A stretch of 64,000 nt of DNA from FEN-1297 sp964498065. Its GTDB lineage: Bacteria; Bacteroidota; Ignavibacteria; Ignavibacteriales; Ignavibacteriaceae. A program made the translations under genes and the position numbers. Location of the stretch: NCBI GenBank assembly GCA_964498065.1, contig CAZCFZ010000006.1:30992-94991 (forward strand). The letters are read 5' to 3'. The first letter of the stretch is position 1, and each line of letters opens with the position of its first letter. Positions 27,345 to 37,486 of the stretch are shown here, one piece after another. The notes beneath the pieces are model-generated. The model was given only the letters and a program-made list of their open reading frames with translations. It searched no databases and was not told where the DNA came from.

Positions 27345-28721
27345 TTAATTGGTTGCTAATCTGCTTTGCCAATTACTATCTTGTATTTCTCCCCGGGCAG
27401 TCGAATTTAATAACTGGTAATCCGAGAAACCTGTTAAATCGCCAAAATCAAAAGATACACCACCCTGAATGTCATTATACGTCCAAATTTCGTACGGCTT
27501 GGAGTCAATTTCGTTGGGATGACGGTCTATTTCACTTGGCTCACCGTAGATTAGTAAAACTCTGCCTCTGTCGGTTTTCCAACCCGGCTTATTAAAACTG
27601 CCGTACTTGAGGTTAGCTTCATGAACCCTTTTCATATAAGGCTGATAATGCTGATAATCCGGTACTTGGGGGTCACTTGCTCGTTTTTTCCAAAAGTGAT
27701 ATAAAAAACTTCTTTTGGCTTCAACGGTTTGGAGTTTTGAATACTGGTCCTTTTCTTCCGTGTTTGCTATGTATTTTGCTTCATTAAAAATATTGTCGCA
27801 TTCCTCCAAAGACATTACGCCAAAAGCACTTCCCAGCACAAGGGACTGCTGCGGGCTTGTGGTATCAACAACTTTTATCCCGGGATTAAATACAAAAAAT
27901 CTTTTTGATGTTGCCATACCGAATTTTTTTACGCTGTCTAATACTGCAATACTAATTTTATAGGAATCTGTTGGAAAAATATTAATCGGGATGGAACCGA
28001 CTTCCACTCTTGATGGTATCCCGCCGGGAATATCCATTTGTTTATTAAAATAAAGTTTGCCTTTGCTATTTACAACCATAGTACTAATTTTTAACGGTTC
28101 ATTTCCTTTCAAATGATCATAAACTTCGTAATAATAAAATACTACGGGTATATTTTGCCCGAACACCAAGGATGGAAGCGGAGTAATTTCAAATGTATTT
28201 TTATAAAATATAGAATTTTTATTCGGGCTATTTTGTAAAATTCTTGATGCAAGTTGTAAATCACTTATTGCCAGACTATCCCTTCCAAATGGTTTAACAT
28301 TAATAATGTCCGAATAAGTTTTCGTATTTTTTTCGTTAAACTTATCATATGCAGTAACATTACATTGAAAATGCCCGGCAGGAAGTAAGAAATTAATTAA
28401 ACCGACAAGATTTTTGGCTCCCATTTTCGAGGTATCCCGAACCGGATAATTTAACATCCATTCCTTATTAAGATAAAGTTTACCGGTAGCGGTATCCTTA
28501 ATTGTAATTTTCAGCATCGCCTCAACAAAATTTGAGGTATCATTTGATTTTAAAGTAAGGGCTGTTTGATGAAAAGAATAATATAATTCGAAGTAGTTCG
28601 AAGTTGAATCGTATGCAAATTGAGCATAATCGTAGTCAAACAGATCATTATTCTGTTGGGAAAAACATAATGAAAATGAGGACAAAGAAAATATTATTAA
28701 AAGGAGTATTTTATTTTTCAT
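27345..28721 (-). CDS. GWxTD domain-containing exported protein
   Basis: A 458-residue protein with signal peptide (1-22, ending CFSQ). The C-terminal third has the GWxTD-domain signature in FLYHFWKKRASDP, YGSFNKPGWKTDRGRVLLIYGEP and YEIWTYNDIQGGVSFDF. The N-terminal part looks like beta-sandwich modules. The domain is frequent in Bacteroidota, Acidobacteria and related phyla, but its role is not known; it is probably periplasmic. It ends close to an AT-rich gap and appears to be transcribed alone. Confidence 0.88.
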   Translation of the reverse strand: MKNKILLLIIFSLSSFSLCFSQQNNDLFDYDYAQFAYDSTSNYFELYYSFHQTALTLKSNDTSNFVEAMLKITIKDTATGKLYLNKEWMLNYPVRDTSKMGAKNLVGLINFLLPAGHFQCNVTAYDKFNEKNTKTYSDIINVKPFGRDSLAISDLQLASRILQNSPNKNSIFYKNTFEITPLPSLVFGQNIPVVFYYYEVYDHLKGNEPLKISTMVVNSKGKLYFNKQMDIPGGIPSRVEVGSIPINIFPTDSYKISIAVLDSVKKFGMATSKRFFVFNPGIKVVDTTSPQQSLVLGSAFGVMSLEECDNIFNEAKYIANTEEKDQYSKLQTVEAKRSFLYHFWKKRASDPQVPDYQHYQPYMKRVHEANLKYGSFNKPGWKTDRGRVLLIYGEPSEIDRHPNEIDSKPYEIWTYNDIQGGVSFDFGDLTGFSDYQLLNSTARGEIQDSNWQSRLATN

Positions 28722-28869
28722 CTTGCTGCTAATTAAATAAATTAAAAATAAAATCTTAGAACTTCGTCTATTAAAATTAAATAAAATTAGTAATAAAATA
28801 CTACAACATTCATTCTATTGCAAGCATTTAATCAATCAACAAAACTAAAATGATTTTTCACAAAGAAAA

Positions 28870-30453
28870 TTAAAGTTTCACTGCGGAGACATTTTTAACC
28901 CCGTTGATCGAAGATATGGATTTTACTACTTCCTTATCAATTTCGCTGTCAACATTAATAACAGTGAGTGCTTCTTTTCCAATATCAAAACGCCCGAGCG
29001 ATAAACCTGCAATATTAATTTTTGCTTCAGCTAAAATTTTTCCTACATTAGCTAGCATACCCGGCTTATCAATATTGTAATAAAACAACATATTCCCTTC
29101 GGGATTAAGTTCGAGATGGAATTTATCTACGTAAACGATTCTAATCTCATTATTGCCAAAAACAGTTCCGGCCAGTAATCTTTGTTCTTTATCCGTTATA
29201 AATTCTACAGAAAGAAGATTAGTATAATTTTGATTAGCACCGGATTTGGTTTCATTGACTAAAATTCCCATTTCCTTTGCTAAGAATGGTGCATTTATCA
29301 GATTTACTCCGGCTGTTAATTTCCTGGAAAGAAATCCTTTAAGCACCGCAGTAGATAGAAGAGTAGTAGAATTATGCAGAAGTTCCCCGCTAAAATTAAT
29401 ATTAATATGCTTTAGCTGCCCTTTGTTTAATTGCGAATGTAATAGTCCCAAATTTTCAGCAAGTCTTACAAAGGGAAGCAATTCTTTATTTTCACTTGAC
29501 TCAATAGCCGCGGCATTTATTGCACCTTTAACTCTTTTATTATTGAACAGGTCTACTATCTGTTCGGCAATTTGAATTGCAACTTTTTCCTGAGCCTCTT
29601 CTGTTGAGGCCCCAAGATGCGGAGTGGCAACAATTTTAGGATGCTGAATAAAAGGACCTGAATAATCCGGCGGTTCTTTTACATAAACGTCAAACGCAGC
29701 GCCGGATACCTTGCCGGAGTCGAGTGCCTTTACCAAAGCCTCTTCATCCACAATACCGCCGCGTGCACAATTGATTATTTTAACACCGTCTTTACAATTA
29801 TTTAATGATTTTTCAGAAATCAGATTTCTTGTTTCATCCGTCAGAGGTACATGCACCGTAATTATATCCGATTGCTTAAACAATGTATCAAGATCAACTA
29901 AATTTGCACCCAGCTTTAATGCTACTTCAGCCGAAAGTACCGGATCATAACCGATAGCCGCCATTCCGAATGCCTTAGATCTGGCGGCAACCTCTCGTCC
30001 CACTTTTCCCAGTCCGATTATACCGATAGTTTTGCCATGCAATTCTGTGCCTTTAAATTTTTTTCTTTCCCATTTACCGGAGCGCAAAGACTGGTTTGCC
30101 TGCGGAACATTTCTACACATAGAAAGTATTAAAGCCATAGTATGTTCGGCGGTAGAAACAGTATTTCCGCCGGGAGTATTCATTACAATTATACCTTTTC
30201 TAGTAGCTGCTTCTATATTTATATTATCTACTCCTGCGCCTGCTCTTCCGATCACTTCCATATTATCCATCAAATCAATCAGGTCGGGTGTAACTTGAGT
30301 ATCGCTTCTAACAATTAATCCGTTATAATTATTAATTACATTTTTAATTTCTTCTTTAGGCATACCGGGTTTGTATGTTACTTCAAAACCTGCATTCTCC
30401 AAAATAGCCACACATTTTTTATCTACAGCATCGGTTACAATAATCTTTTTCAT
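28870..30453 (-). CDS. serA: D-3-phosphoglycerate dehydrogenase, long form
   Basis: A 527-residue SerA opening the serine pathway. The substrate/NAD domains show GLGKVGREVA, NCARGGIVDEEAL (Arg), VYVKEPP (Glu) and ATPHLGAST (His). The allosteric substrate-binding domain (about 320-450) and a C-terminal ACT domain (about 455-527, NIDKPGMLANVGKIL) are present, so serine feedback is likely. This is a second, longer enzyme than the one at 12112-13302. Confidence 0.95.
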   Translation of the reverse strand: MKKIIVTDAVDKKCVAILENAGFEVTYKPGMPKEEIKNVINNYNGLIVRSDTQVTPDLIDLMDNMEVIGRAGAGVDNINIEAATRKGIIVMNTPGGNTVSTAEHTMALILSMCRNVPQANQSLRSGKWERKKFKGTELHGKTIGIIGLGKVGREVAARSKAFGMAAIGYDPVLSAEVALKLGANLVDLDTLFKQSDIITVHVPLTDETRNLISEKSLNNCKDGVKIINCARGGIVDEEALVKALDSGKVSGAAFDVYVKEPPDYSGPFIQHPKIVATPHLGASTEEAQEKVAIQIAEQIVDLFNNKRVKGAINAAAIESSENKELLPFVRLAENLGLLHSQLNKGQLKHININFSGELLHNSTTLLSTAVLKGFLSRKLTAGVNLINAPFLAKEMGILVNETKSGANQNYTNLLSVEFITDKEQRLLAGTVFGNNEIRIVYVDKFHLELNPEGNMLFYYNIDKPGMLANVGKILAEAKINIAGLSLGRFDIGKEALTVINVDSEIDKEVVKSISSINGVKNVSAVKL

Positions 30454-30508
30454 TTAACTCCAATGATTTAAACAAGAAAACAAAAATTGATAATTAAAGA
30501 ATCAAGTA

Positions 30509-30829
30509 TTAAATAACAGCATTCAGTTTTTGAACGATATGATTTTTCGGAACAGCTCCTATAATCGTATCTTTTAATTTGCCGTCTTTAAAAATTAATA
30601 AGGTAGGTATACTTCTAACGCCAAACTTTATAGATGTTTGTTGATTCTCATCTACATCCAGCTTTCCGACTTTTATTTTCCCTTCATATTCGGAAGCTAA
30701 TTCTTCAACAATAGGGGCAATCATTCTGCAAGGCCCGCACCAAACTGCCCAAAAATCTATTAATACCGGTTTATCCGATTTAATTACCTCTGTTTCAAAA
30801 TTATCGTCTGATAGTGTAATAGGTTTCAT
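30509..30829 (-). CDS. trxA: Thioredoxin
   Basis: A 106-residue cytoplasmic thioredoxin with the active site WCGPC (C31, C34), FWAVW before it and the cis-proline segment SIPTLLIFKDG. Reduces disulfides, recycled by thioredoxin reductase. Fourteen bases after the SDR gene. Confidence 0.96.
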   Translation of the reverse strand: MKPITLSDDNFETEVIKSDKPVLIDFWAVWCGPCRMIAPIVEELASEYEGKIKVGKLDVDENQQTSIKFGVRSIPTLLIFKDGKLKDTIIGAVPKNHIVQKLNAVI

Positions 30830-30842
30830 CTCATTCCTTTTG

Positions 30843-31688
30843 TTAAATTTTTATAATAGTTTTGTCTTCAGATTCTCCTTGACCCACAAAGCTTATAACA
30901 TCTTCCCCGCCGTCTGCATGAATTAATCCGCCCGATATCCATTCTCCTCCGTCACGGCAAAGTAATGAAATTACTTTAGCAACATCTTCAGGGGAAGTTA
31001 GTCTTTTCCTCGGATTTTTTCTTTTTGCTACTTCTATCATTGGAATGTTTCCCGGAATCTTTTTTAATGCAGGTGTATCTGTAACACCGGCCATAATTGC
31101 ATTAGCAGAGATTTCCAGTTCGCCTAATTCGGTTGATAACTGACGGATATGAGATTCAAGAGCCGCTTTAGCAGCAGAAACCGCGCCGTAATATGGAATT
31201 GCACTATGGCCGCCGGAACTTGTCATTGCAAAAATTCTTCCTTTATTTGCAAATAATCCGTGAAGTACGAGATCTTGAACCCAATAAACAAGAGAATGAG
31301 CCATTACATCAAGTGTCATTTCCATTTGTGCTTTGGTAATAGACTCATTTTTGTTGGAGGAAACAAATGGTTTTAATGACCCGAAGGCAAGCGAATGAAT
31401 AAGAACTTTAATTATAGCAGATCCATTTGCTATCGATTTTATTTCGGCAATTATTTCGCTTCTTTTTACGGCATCAGCTGCATTAACATTAAAAAATATA
31501 CATTTAGAACCAAAAGATTCAATGTGTTTTTTAATGTTTTCTACATTAGGCATAGTAGCCTGACGATCAAGATGAATCCCGAAAATATTATATCCGTCTT
31601 CCGCCAATTTAATAGCTGAAGCAGCTCCAAAACCAGAGGATGCTCCAAGTATTAGCGCCCAATAATCTTTTTTTTCTTCCCTGTTCAT
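30843..31688 (-). CDS. SDR-family reductase, probable enoyl-ACP reductase (FabI/FabL-like)
   Basis: A 281-residue short-chain dehydrogenase. The cofactor loop GASSGFG is at 15-21, HSLAFGS resembles the FabI/FabL substrate loop, and the catalytic Tyr-x6-Lys is in YGAVSAAKAALE. The C-terminal part has PRKRLTSPEDVAKVISLL and ISGGLIHADGG. The likely role is the last reduction in fatty-acid elongation; other SDR substrates are possible. Sequence shape is nearer FabL than classical FabI because of the GxxxGxG loop. Confidence 0.75.
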   Translation of the reverse strand: MNREEKKDYWALILGASSGFGAASAIKLAEDGYNIFGIHLDRQATMPNVENIKKHIESFGSKCIFFNVNAADAVKRSEIIAEIKSIANGSAIIKVLIHSLAFGSLKPFVSSNKNESITKAQMEMTLDVMAHSLVYWVQDLVLHGLFANKGRIFAMTSSGGHSAIPYYGAVSAAKAALESHIRQLSTELGELEISANAIMAGVTDTPALKKIPGNIPMIEVAKRKNPRKRLTSPEDVAKVISLLCRDGGEWISGGLIHADGGEDVISFVGQGESEDKTIIKI

Positions 31689-31908
31689 ATCTTATTCATC
31701 CTTTAGCTCTTTTTAAATTAAGGGCTGAAAATTACAAAATTGATGCTTGCTATACAACTTTACTTTTTTATAAATGCTGCTAACAGAAGGCGAAAAAATT
31801 GTATTTAAATAAGCTCAATTTAGATACCAGCCTGATTAAAAAATTTATGTTTTTAAATATTTATAAAATAATTGAATTGTTATTTACAATTATTTTAGAC
31901 TATTACAA

Positions 31909-34900
31909 TTATTTTTCCTTAATAGAAATTGAATCCTCACCTAATAAATTTGTAACCGAATTTAAAAACTTATTAGATGGATTAATCAGAAAGTCCCTAA
32001 GGAAAAATAATCGCGGAGAAGTACCTTCACCTTCAATATGCAAATATAAAGGGATATTACCTTTGTATAACTTTAAAATATTTTTTAATTCGGAAATTTT
32101 TTCAACCGGAAACTTATCTTTGTTAAATATGATTTTAATACTCTGAATAAACTTTTCCCTGGCCTCTTCAAGGGGAAAAGCATCTTCTATATGCAGCTTT
32201 ATTGCATCACCGCTGCTTTCCGGCCGGCCTACTATAAACACACATCTTTCTTCGTTAAGGTAAGGCCCGCACTTTTCGTAAATTTTAGAAAACATCAATG
32301 CTTCGCAGGAACCGGAAAAATCATCTAAAGTTAAAAACGCCATGGTCCTTTCGGATTTGTCTATTTTGGTTTTAAGCGATGTAATAACACAGCAAGCTTT
32401 TACCAGGTCGTCGGCTTCTTCAAGTTCTTCCGTTTCTCCTAAGTGGATAGAAGCAAAATTTTTATATTCAAATTCAAATTTATTTAACGGATGGCCGGTA
32501 ATGTAAAAACCGGTAACTTCTCTTTCTTTTGCCAATCTTTCTTCATAAGACCAGGGTTTGATATCAGGCAATTCCGGTTCTGAAATTTTAAAATCTTCTT
32601 CCATTCCCCCGAATAGACTATTCTCAGCAACTAATGTTGAATTACGCGCCTTGTGCCCGAATTCTAATGCAGCTTCAACAGCCTCAAACATTTGTGCTCT
32701 GTTGTTTGTAATTGAATCAAAAGCACCGGCTAAAACCAATCCTTCAAGTGTTCTTTTATTAACTATCCTTGTATCAACGTTTGAACAAAAATCAAATATA
32801 CTGGTAAAGTTTCTCCCAAGAGTATTTCCTGCAGATATAATTTCTTCTACTGCGGATATACCTACATTTTTTATTGCCGACATTCCGAATCTAATTTTTC
32901 CATTTTCCACATCAAAATAAACCGACGGACTATTTACATCCGGCGGAAGAACTTCGATTTTCAGTTTTCTGCAGTCTTCGAGAAAATTTGTAACTTTATT
33001 CTTATTACCGAATTCATTAGTCAGGTTCGCCGCTAAAAACTCTGCAGTATAATAAGCTTTAAGATATGCAGTTTGATATGCAACATAGCTATACGCAACC
33101 GAGTGGCTTTTGTTAAAACCGTAATTTGCAAATTTATCAATTGCATCAAAAATCTCTACCGCAATTTTTTTAGAAATATTATTTTTTACTGCACCTTCAA
33201 TAAATTTCTCCTTTTGTTCGGCCATAGCAGCTAAATCTTTCTTGCCCATTGCTCTGCGCAAAATATCAGCTTCGGCTAAACTCATTCCGCCTACTTTATT
33301 TGCAATTTGAATTACCTGTTCCTGATATACTATTATACCGTATGTTTCTTTTAATATCGGTTCTAATATAGGATGAAGATATTCAACTGATTTAACTCCG
33401 AATTTCCTGTCTATAAAATCGTCAATAAATTCCATCGGACCGGGACGGTATAAAGCATTCATTGCCGAGAGATCGCTCAAACTTGTGGGTTTTAGCTTTT
33501 TCAAATACTCTCTCATCGGGCCGGATTCAAACTGAAATACGCCTGTAGTTTGACCTTTTGAAAAAAGCTGGAAAGTTCTTTCATCATCCAGCGGTACGTT
33601 ATCTATATCAACTTTAACATTATGGTTCTTATTAATTAACTCGAGTGCATCGCGAATAATTGTTAAAGTACGAAGTCCGAGAAAATCCATCTTAAGCAGC
33701 CCGGCATTTTCAATTTCCTTCATATTGAATTGTGTAACAATATCTGTCTGAGCAACTGCACTTGCTAACGGAACATAATTACTAACATCATCAGGTGTAA
33801 TTACAACACCGGCAGCATGCTTTGAAGAATTACGATTCATACCTTCAAGAACCTTTGCATACTTGATGAGGTTTTGTATTTCAGGTTCTTTAGGATTTTG
33901 AAGCCACCTTAATTCCGGTACTTCTTTAATAGCATGATCTATTGAAAAAACCTTTCCGAATTTTGAAGGAATGTATTTTGTAATTTTATTGACAGTCGGT
34001 ATCGGTATTTTTAATACGCGTGCAACATCTCTAATAACGGCTTTGGAAGAAAGCCTGTTAAAGGTAATTATTTGGCTTACACATTGAGTGCCGTATTTTT
34101 GACGAACATAATCTATAACTTCTCCTCTTTTATCATCCGCAAAATCAACGTCAATATCAGGCATTGATTTCCTTGCCGGATTAAGGAAACGTTCAAAAAG
34201 AAGATTATATTTTAACGGATTTATATTTGTAATTCCCAATGCATACGCAACCAAACTGCCTGCAGCACTGCCTCTTCCGGGACCAACCGGGATATCCATT
34301 TTTTTTGATGAATTAATAAAATCCTGTACAATAAGGAAATAACCGGCAAAACCCATTTTTTTAATTGTATCGATTTCATAGTTGAAACGCTCTTCAACTT
34401 CAGATGTAATATCTTTTATTTTTTTATGTAGACCTTCAACAGCTAATAATTCAAAATATTCTTCCAAAGTTTTAGCAGGAGAATCTTCCGGTATAGGAAA
34501 GACGGGGAAAAGATGACCTTCAAAATCCAAATTAAGATCTATTTTGGAATCTATTTCAAATGTATTTTCAACAGCTCCTTTATAACCTTTGAAAAGCTTT
34601 ACCATTTCATCTGAAGATTTAAAATATACCTGGTCCGTACCGTATCTTAACTGCCTGTAATCGGCACCGTTTTTATCAGATAAGAGCAGTAGAATATTGT
34701 GCGGTATTGCATGATCCGGTTCAATATAATGGCAGTCGTTTGTCGCAACTAATTTTATTCCCAATTCTTTCGAAAGCTTCGGCATACCTTCAAGAACCGG
34801 TTTTTCTTTTTCTATATTATGGTCTTGAATCTCAAGGTAAAAATCTTCTTCAAAAATATTTTTATAAATCTTTGCAATTTCTCGAGCTTTATCATAATCA

Positions 34901-35373
34901 TTATTTATTAAATGAGGTGAAATAATCCCGCCGATACATGCCGAGGTACAAATTAATCCGTCTCTATATTTTCTTAATAGTTCCAAATCAATTCGAGGCT
35001 TATAATAAAAACCTTCGGTATGACCCAGCGTAGAAAGCTTGGAAAGATTTTTATACCCTTGTTTATCCTTTGCTAATAAGATCAAATGGTTGTAGTGCTT
35101 CGATCTTTTCCTGCCGTTGCTTTCTTCACCTTTCCCCTTGTCAAATCTGCTTCCCTCCGATACGATATAGGCTTCCATACCTACAATCGGCTTAATTCCT
35201 TCTTTTTTTGCTTTTTTATAAAATTCGGCAATTCCGTACATTACCCCGTGATCTGTCAGTGCAACAGATTTCATATTGTTTTTTTTAGCTGCCTGAACAA
35301 GGCTGTCAACTGTGCATGCCCCGTCTTGTAAACTGTAATGTGTATGATTATGTAAGTGAATGAAATCCGACAT
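31909..35373 (-). CDS. dnaE: DNA polymerase III alpha subunit
   Basis: Replicative polymerase of 1154 residues. The N-terminal PHP domain shows HLHNHTHYSLQDGA and ALTDHGVMYG. The palm carries GPGRGSAAGSLVAYALGIT and the catalytic PDIDVDF aspartates; YEQQVIQIA-type segment reads YQEQVIQIANKVGGMS. Helix-hairpin-helix, OB fold (about 985-1070) and tail follow. Length and order are those of DnaE1-type enzymes. No 3'-5' exonuclease domain is inserted, so it is not PolC. Confidence 0.97.
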   Translation of the reverse strand: MSDFIHLHNHTHYSLQDGACTVDSLVQAAKKNNMKSVALTDHGVMYGIAEFYKKAKKEGIKPIVGMEAYIVSEGSRFDKGKGEESNGRKRSKHYNHLILLAKDKQGYKNLSKLSTLGHTEGFYYKPRIDLELLRKYRDGLICTSACIGGIISPHLINNDYDKAREIAKIYKNIFEEDFYLEIQDHNIEKEKPVLEGMPKLSKELGIKLVATNDCHYIEPDHAIPHNILLLLSDKNGADYRQLRYGTDQVYFKSSDEMVKLFKGYKGAVENTFEIDSKIDLNLDFEGHLFPVFPIPEDSPAKTLEEYFELLAVEGLHKKIKDITSEVEERFNYEIDTIKKMGFAGYFLIVQDFINSSKKMDIPVGPGRGSAAGSLVAYALGITNINPLKYNLLFERFLNPARKSMPDIDVDFADDKRGEVIDYVRQKYGTQCVSQIITFNRLSSKAVIRDVARVLKIPIPTVNKITKYIPSKFGKVFSIDHAIKEVPELRWLQNPKEPEIQNLIKYAKVLEGMNRNSSKHAAGVVITPDDVSNYVPLASAVAQTDIVTQFNMKEIENAGLLKMDFLGLRTLTIIRDALELINKNHNVKVDIDNVPLDDERTFQLFSKGQTTGVFQFESGPMREYLKKLKPTSLSDLSAMNALYRPGPMEFIDDFIDRKFGVKSVEYLHPILEPILKETYGIIVYQEQVIQIANKVGGMSLAEADILRRAMGKKDLAAMAEQKEKFIEGAVKNNISKKIAVEIFDAIDKFANYGFNKSHSVAYSYVAYQTAYLKAYYTAEFLAANLTNEFGNKNKVTNFLEDCRKLKIEVLPPDVNSPSVYFDVENGKIRFGMSAIKNVGISAVEEIISAGNTLGRNFTSIFDFCSNVDTRIVNKRTLEGLVLAGAFDSITNNRAQMFEAVEAALEFGHKARNSTLVAENSLFGGMEEDFKISEPELPDIKPWSYEERLAKEREVTGFYITGHPLNKFEFEYKNFASIHLGETEELEEADDLVKACCVITSLKTKIDKSERTMAFLTLDDFSGSCEALMFSKIYEKCGPYLNEERCVFIVGRPESSGDAIKLHIEDAFPLEEAREKFIQSIKIIFNKDKFPVEKISELKNILKLYKGNIPLYLHIEGEGTSPRLFFLRDFLINPSNKFLNSVTNLLGEDSISIKEK

Positions 35374-35508
35374 GAAAGTTTTTCCTAACTAGCTCAAGAA
35401 CAAAATAAAAATTTTCTCAGAAAAGTTTTTAATGAGTGATTGAAGTTTAAAAAAAAATGTCATCTAATTACAAATTATTAATTTCAATATTTATTCCAGA
35501 TCATAAAA

Positions 35509-35967
35509 TTATTTTTGCCCCGTATGGCCAAAACCGCCGGGGCCTCTTGAACTTGAATTTAAATCATCAGATTCTATTATATTGCCGATGTAAACTTTTG
35601 ATACTACAATTTGTGCAATTCTATCTCCGCGGCAAATTTTAAATTTTTCTTTGCTGAAGTTTATTAAAATTATTTTAATTTCTCCGCGGTAATCGGAATC
35701 AATTGTTCCGGGAGAATTTAATACGCCGATACCAAATTTTGCCGCCAATCCGCTTCGAGGCCTAACTTGAATTTCATAGCCGGCAGGAATTTCAACAGAA
35801 AGGTTTGTCGGTACTAAAGCTACCTGCCCCGGTTCTATGAACAATTCACCTTCGACAGCAGCTCTAATATCCATTCCCGAACTGCCTTCGGTTGAATATG
35901 ACGGCAGAGGAATATCATCAAATTTATTTTTCAATCTTTTTATTTTTAAAGTAATTTGTTCTATCAT
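35509..35967 (-). CDS. dut: Deoxyuridine 5'-triphosphate nucleotidohydrolase
   Basis: Trimeric dUTPase of 152 residues that makes dUMP and keeps uracil out of DNA. Motif 1 SSGMDIRAA, motif 2 RPRSGLA, motif 3 GVLNSPGTIDSDYRGEI, motif 4 RGDRIAQ and motif 5 RGPGGFGHTG are all present. Seventeen bases after the flippase gene. Confidence 0.96.
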   Translation of the reverse strand: MIEQITLKIKRLKNKFDDIPLPSYSTEGSSGMDIRAAVEGELFIEPGQVALVPTNLSVEIPAGYEIQVRPRSGLAAKFGIGVLNSPGTIDSDYRGEIKIILINFSKEKFKICRGDRIAQIVVSKVYIGNIIESDDLNSSSRGPGGFGHTGQK

Positions 35968-35984
35968 CTGGTGCTTTAAAATTA

Positions 35985-37454
35985 TTAACTTTTTGTTTTG
36001 GGAGATAAAAACCTGTTTCTTAAAAATTTAATCTCTTCTTTTCCGATATTAAAAATTCCCAGAAGCATAAAAAATAAAAGAAGCATTAAAAACTTATTAA
36101 GCAATGAAATATATCCGCCGAATAATTGTACGTAATATATTATTCCTACAATTGAAACAGAAATAAATATTTTCCCGACCTTCGCATATTCATAATTAAT
36201 ATGATAAATTTTTTGAGTAACAATATAATACCCGGAAGACATTACTATATACGCTGCCAGTGTAGCCAGGGCCGCACCGGTAATATTAAGAATCGGAATT
36301 AAAACAAAACATAATACAATATTTACTGCAGCGCCCAATCCGGTCATCATCGGCACGTAAAGACTTTTTTCCTTTATATAAATACCTGCTATAAAAACCT
36401 GGTATAGGCCGTTAAACATGTATGCAAAAAGAATAACCGGGACAATATTCAGCCCGCTAAGATATTCTTTGCCTATAACGGAGTGTCCCAAAATATGGAT
36501 TTTTGCCAAGTCGGATATGAATAACGAAAGTACGATAAGAATAATGCTTGCTGCTAATGTAAAATAAGTTAGAACTTTAGAAAAAATTTCCTTTGCATTT
36601 TTTTCCTGAGCATTCTGCAAAAAGAAAGGCTGCCAGGCATATTGAAACATATTAACAAACAAAAGCATAAAAATACCGAGCTTATAGTTTGCGCTGTATA
36701 ATCCGGAAGTACTAAGATTGGTTAAATGCGTAAGAATAGGTCTATCAACTCCCTGAATCAGCATTGCCGCTAAACCCGCGGGAAAATAAGGAAGACCGAA
36801 TTTGAGCAAACGCTTTAGAAGTGTTTTATTAATTTTAAATCTGAAGCTTTTTACAATCGAGGGAAATAATAATAAAAACGATACGATTGATGCTGCGAGA
36901 TTACTAACAAATACTGCTTCAATTCCCCATTTTAGTTTCAAAATTAAAAACAAATTCAGGAAAACATTTACTACTATATTAATTATCTTAAATGCTGCAA
37001 ACTTTTTTGCTTTATGTTCAAGGCGGAGTTTAATAAAAGGCAGGACACAAATTGCATCAAAAAAAAGTATAGAGCATGCAAAGTACATTAAATAATAAAA
37101 ATCCGAAGGAACATCCAGTATCCAATATATCGGCGCTTTCAGCAGCATTAAAACGCATGTTACTAAAACTGCAATACTGAAAACAGAAAGAAACGGAGTT
37201 GAAAAGTTATCTTTATCATCTCCTATAACTGGTACAGACGCAAACTTAAGAAAAGCAGCATCCATACCGTAAACCAATACAACATTAAATACAGCTATAA
37301 AGATATAGAGGTTTGAATAGACACCGAAATCTCTTGTTGTAAATACGTTGGTGTAAAAAGGGACTAAGAGAAACGTAAGAAATCTTCCGACAATGGTACT
37401 TATTCCATAAATTGCCGTATCTTTTGTAAGCTGTTTTAATTTATCGAACATCAT
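35985..37454 (-). CDS. MATE/MOP-type polysaccharide flippase
   Basis: A 489-residue membrane protein with 12-14 helices, the N-terminal TAIYGISTIVGRFLTFLLVP segment and FGVYSNLY loop typical of Wzx-like polysaccharide exporters. It should flip lipid-linked oligosaccharides. It is outside the main polysaccharide cluster, which has its own flippase at 60332-61768, so two separate surface glycans (or lipid II-type cargo) are possible. Confidence 0.88.
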   Translation of the reverse strand: MMFDKLKQLTKDTAIYGISTIVGRFLTFLLVPFYTNVFTTRDFGVYSNLYIFIAVFNVVLVYGMDAAFLKFASVPVIGDDKDNFSTPFLSVFSIAVLVTCVLMLLKAPIYWILDVPSDFYYLMYFACSILFFDAICVLPFIKLRLEHKAKKFAAFKIINIVVNVFLNLFLILKLKWGIEAVFVSNLAASIVSFLLLFPSIVKSFRFKINKTLLKRLLKFGLPYFPAGLAAMLIQGVDRPILTHLTNLSTSGLYSANYKLGIFMLLFVNMFQYAWQPFFLQNAQEKNAKEIFSKVLTYFTLAASIILIVLSLFISDLAKIHILGHSVIGKEYLSGLNIVPVILFAYMFNGLYQVFIAGIYIKEKSLYVPMMTGLGAAVNIVLCFVLIPILNITGAALATLAAYIVMSSGYYIVTQKIYHINYEYAKVGKIFISVSIVGIIYYVQLFGGYISLLNKFLMLLLFFMLLGIFNIGKEEIKFLRNRFLSPKTKS

Positions 37455-37486
37455 ATTATCTAAAAATCATCTTTCTCAAATGAAAG

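Noticed and set aside
35546..35560. Aberrant dUTPase motif 5 (GHTG rather than GSTG)
   Set aside because: His at this place is seen in other bacterial dUTPases as far as I recall, so it is not evidence of lost activity.
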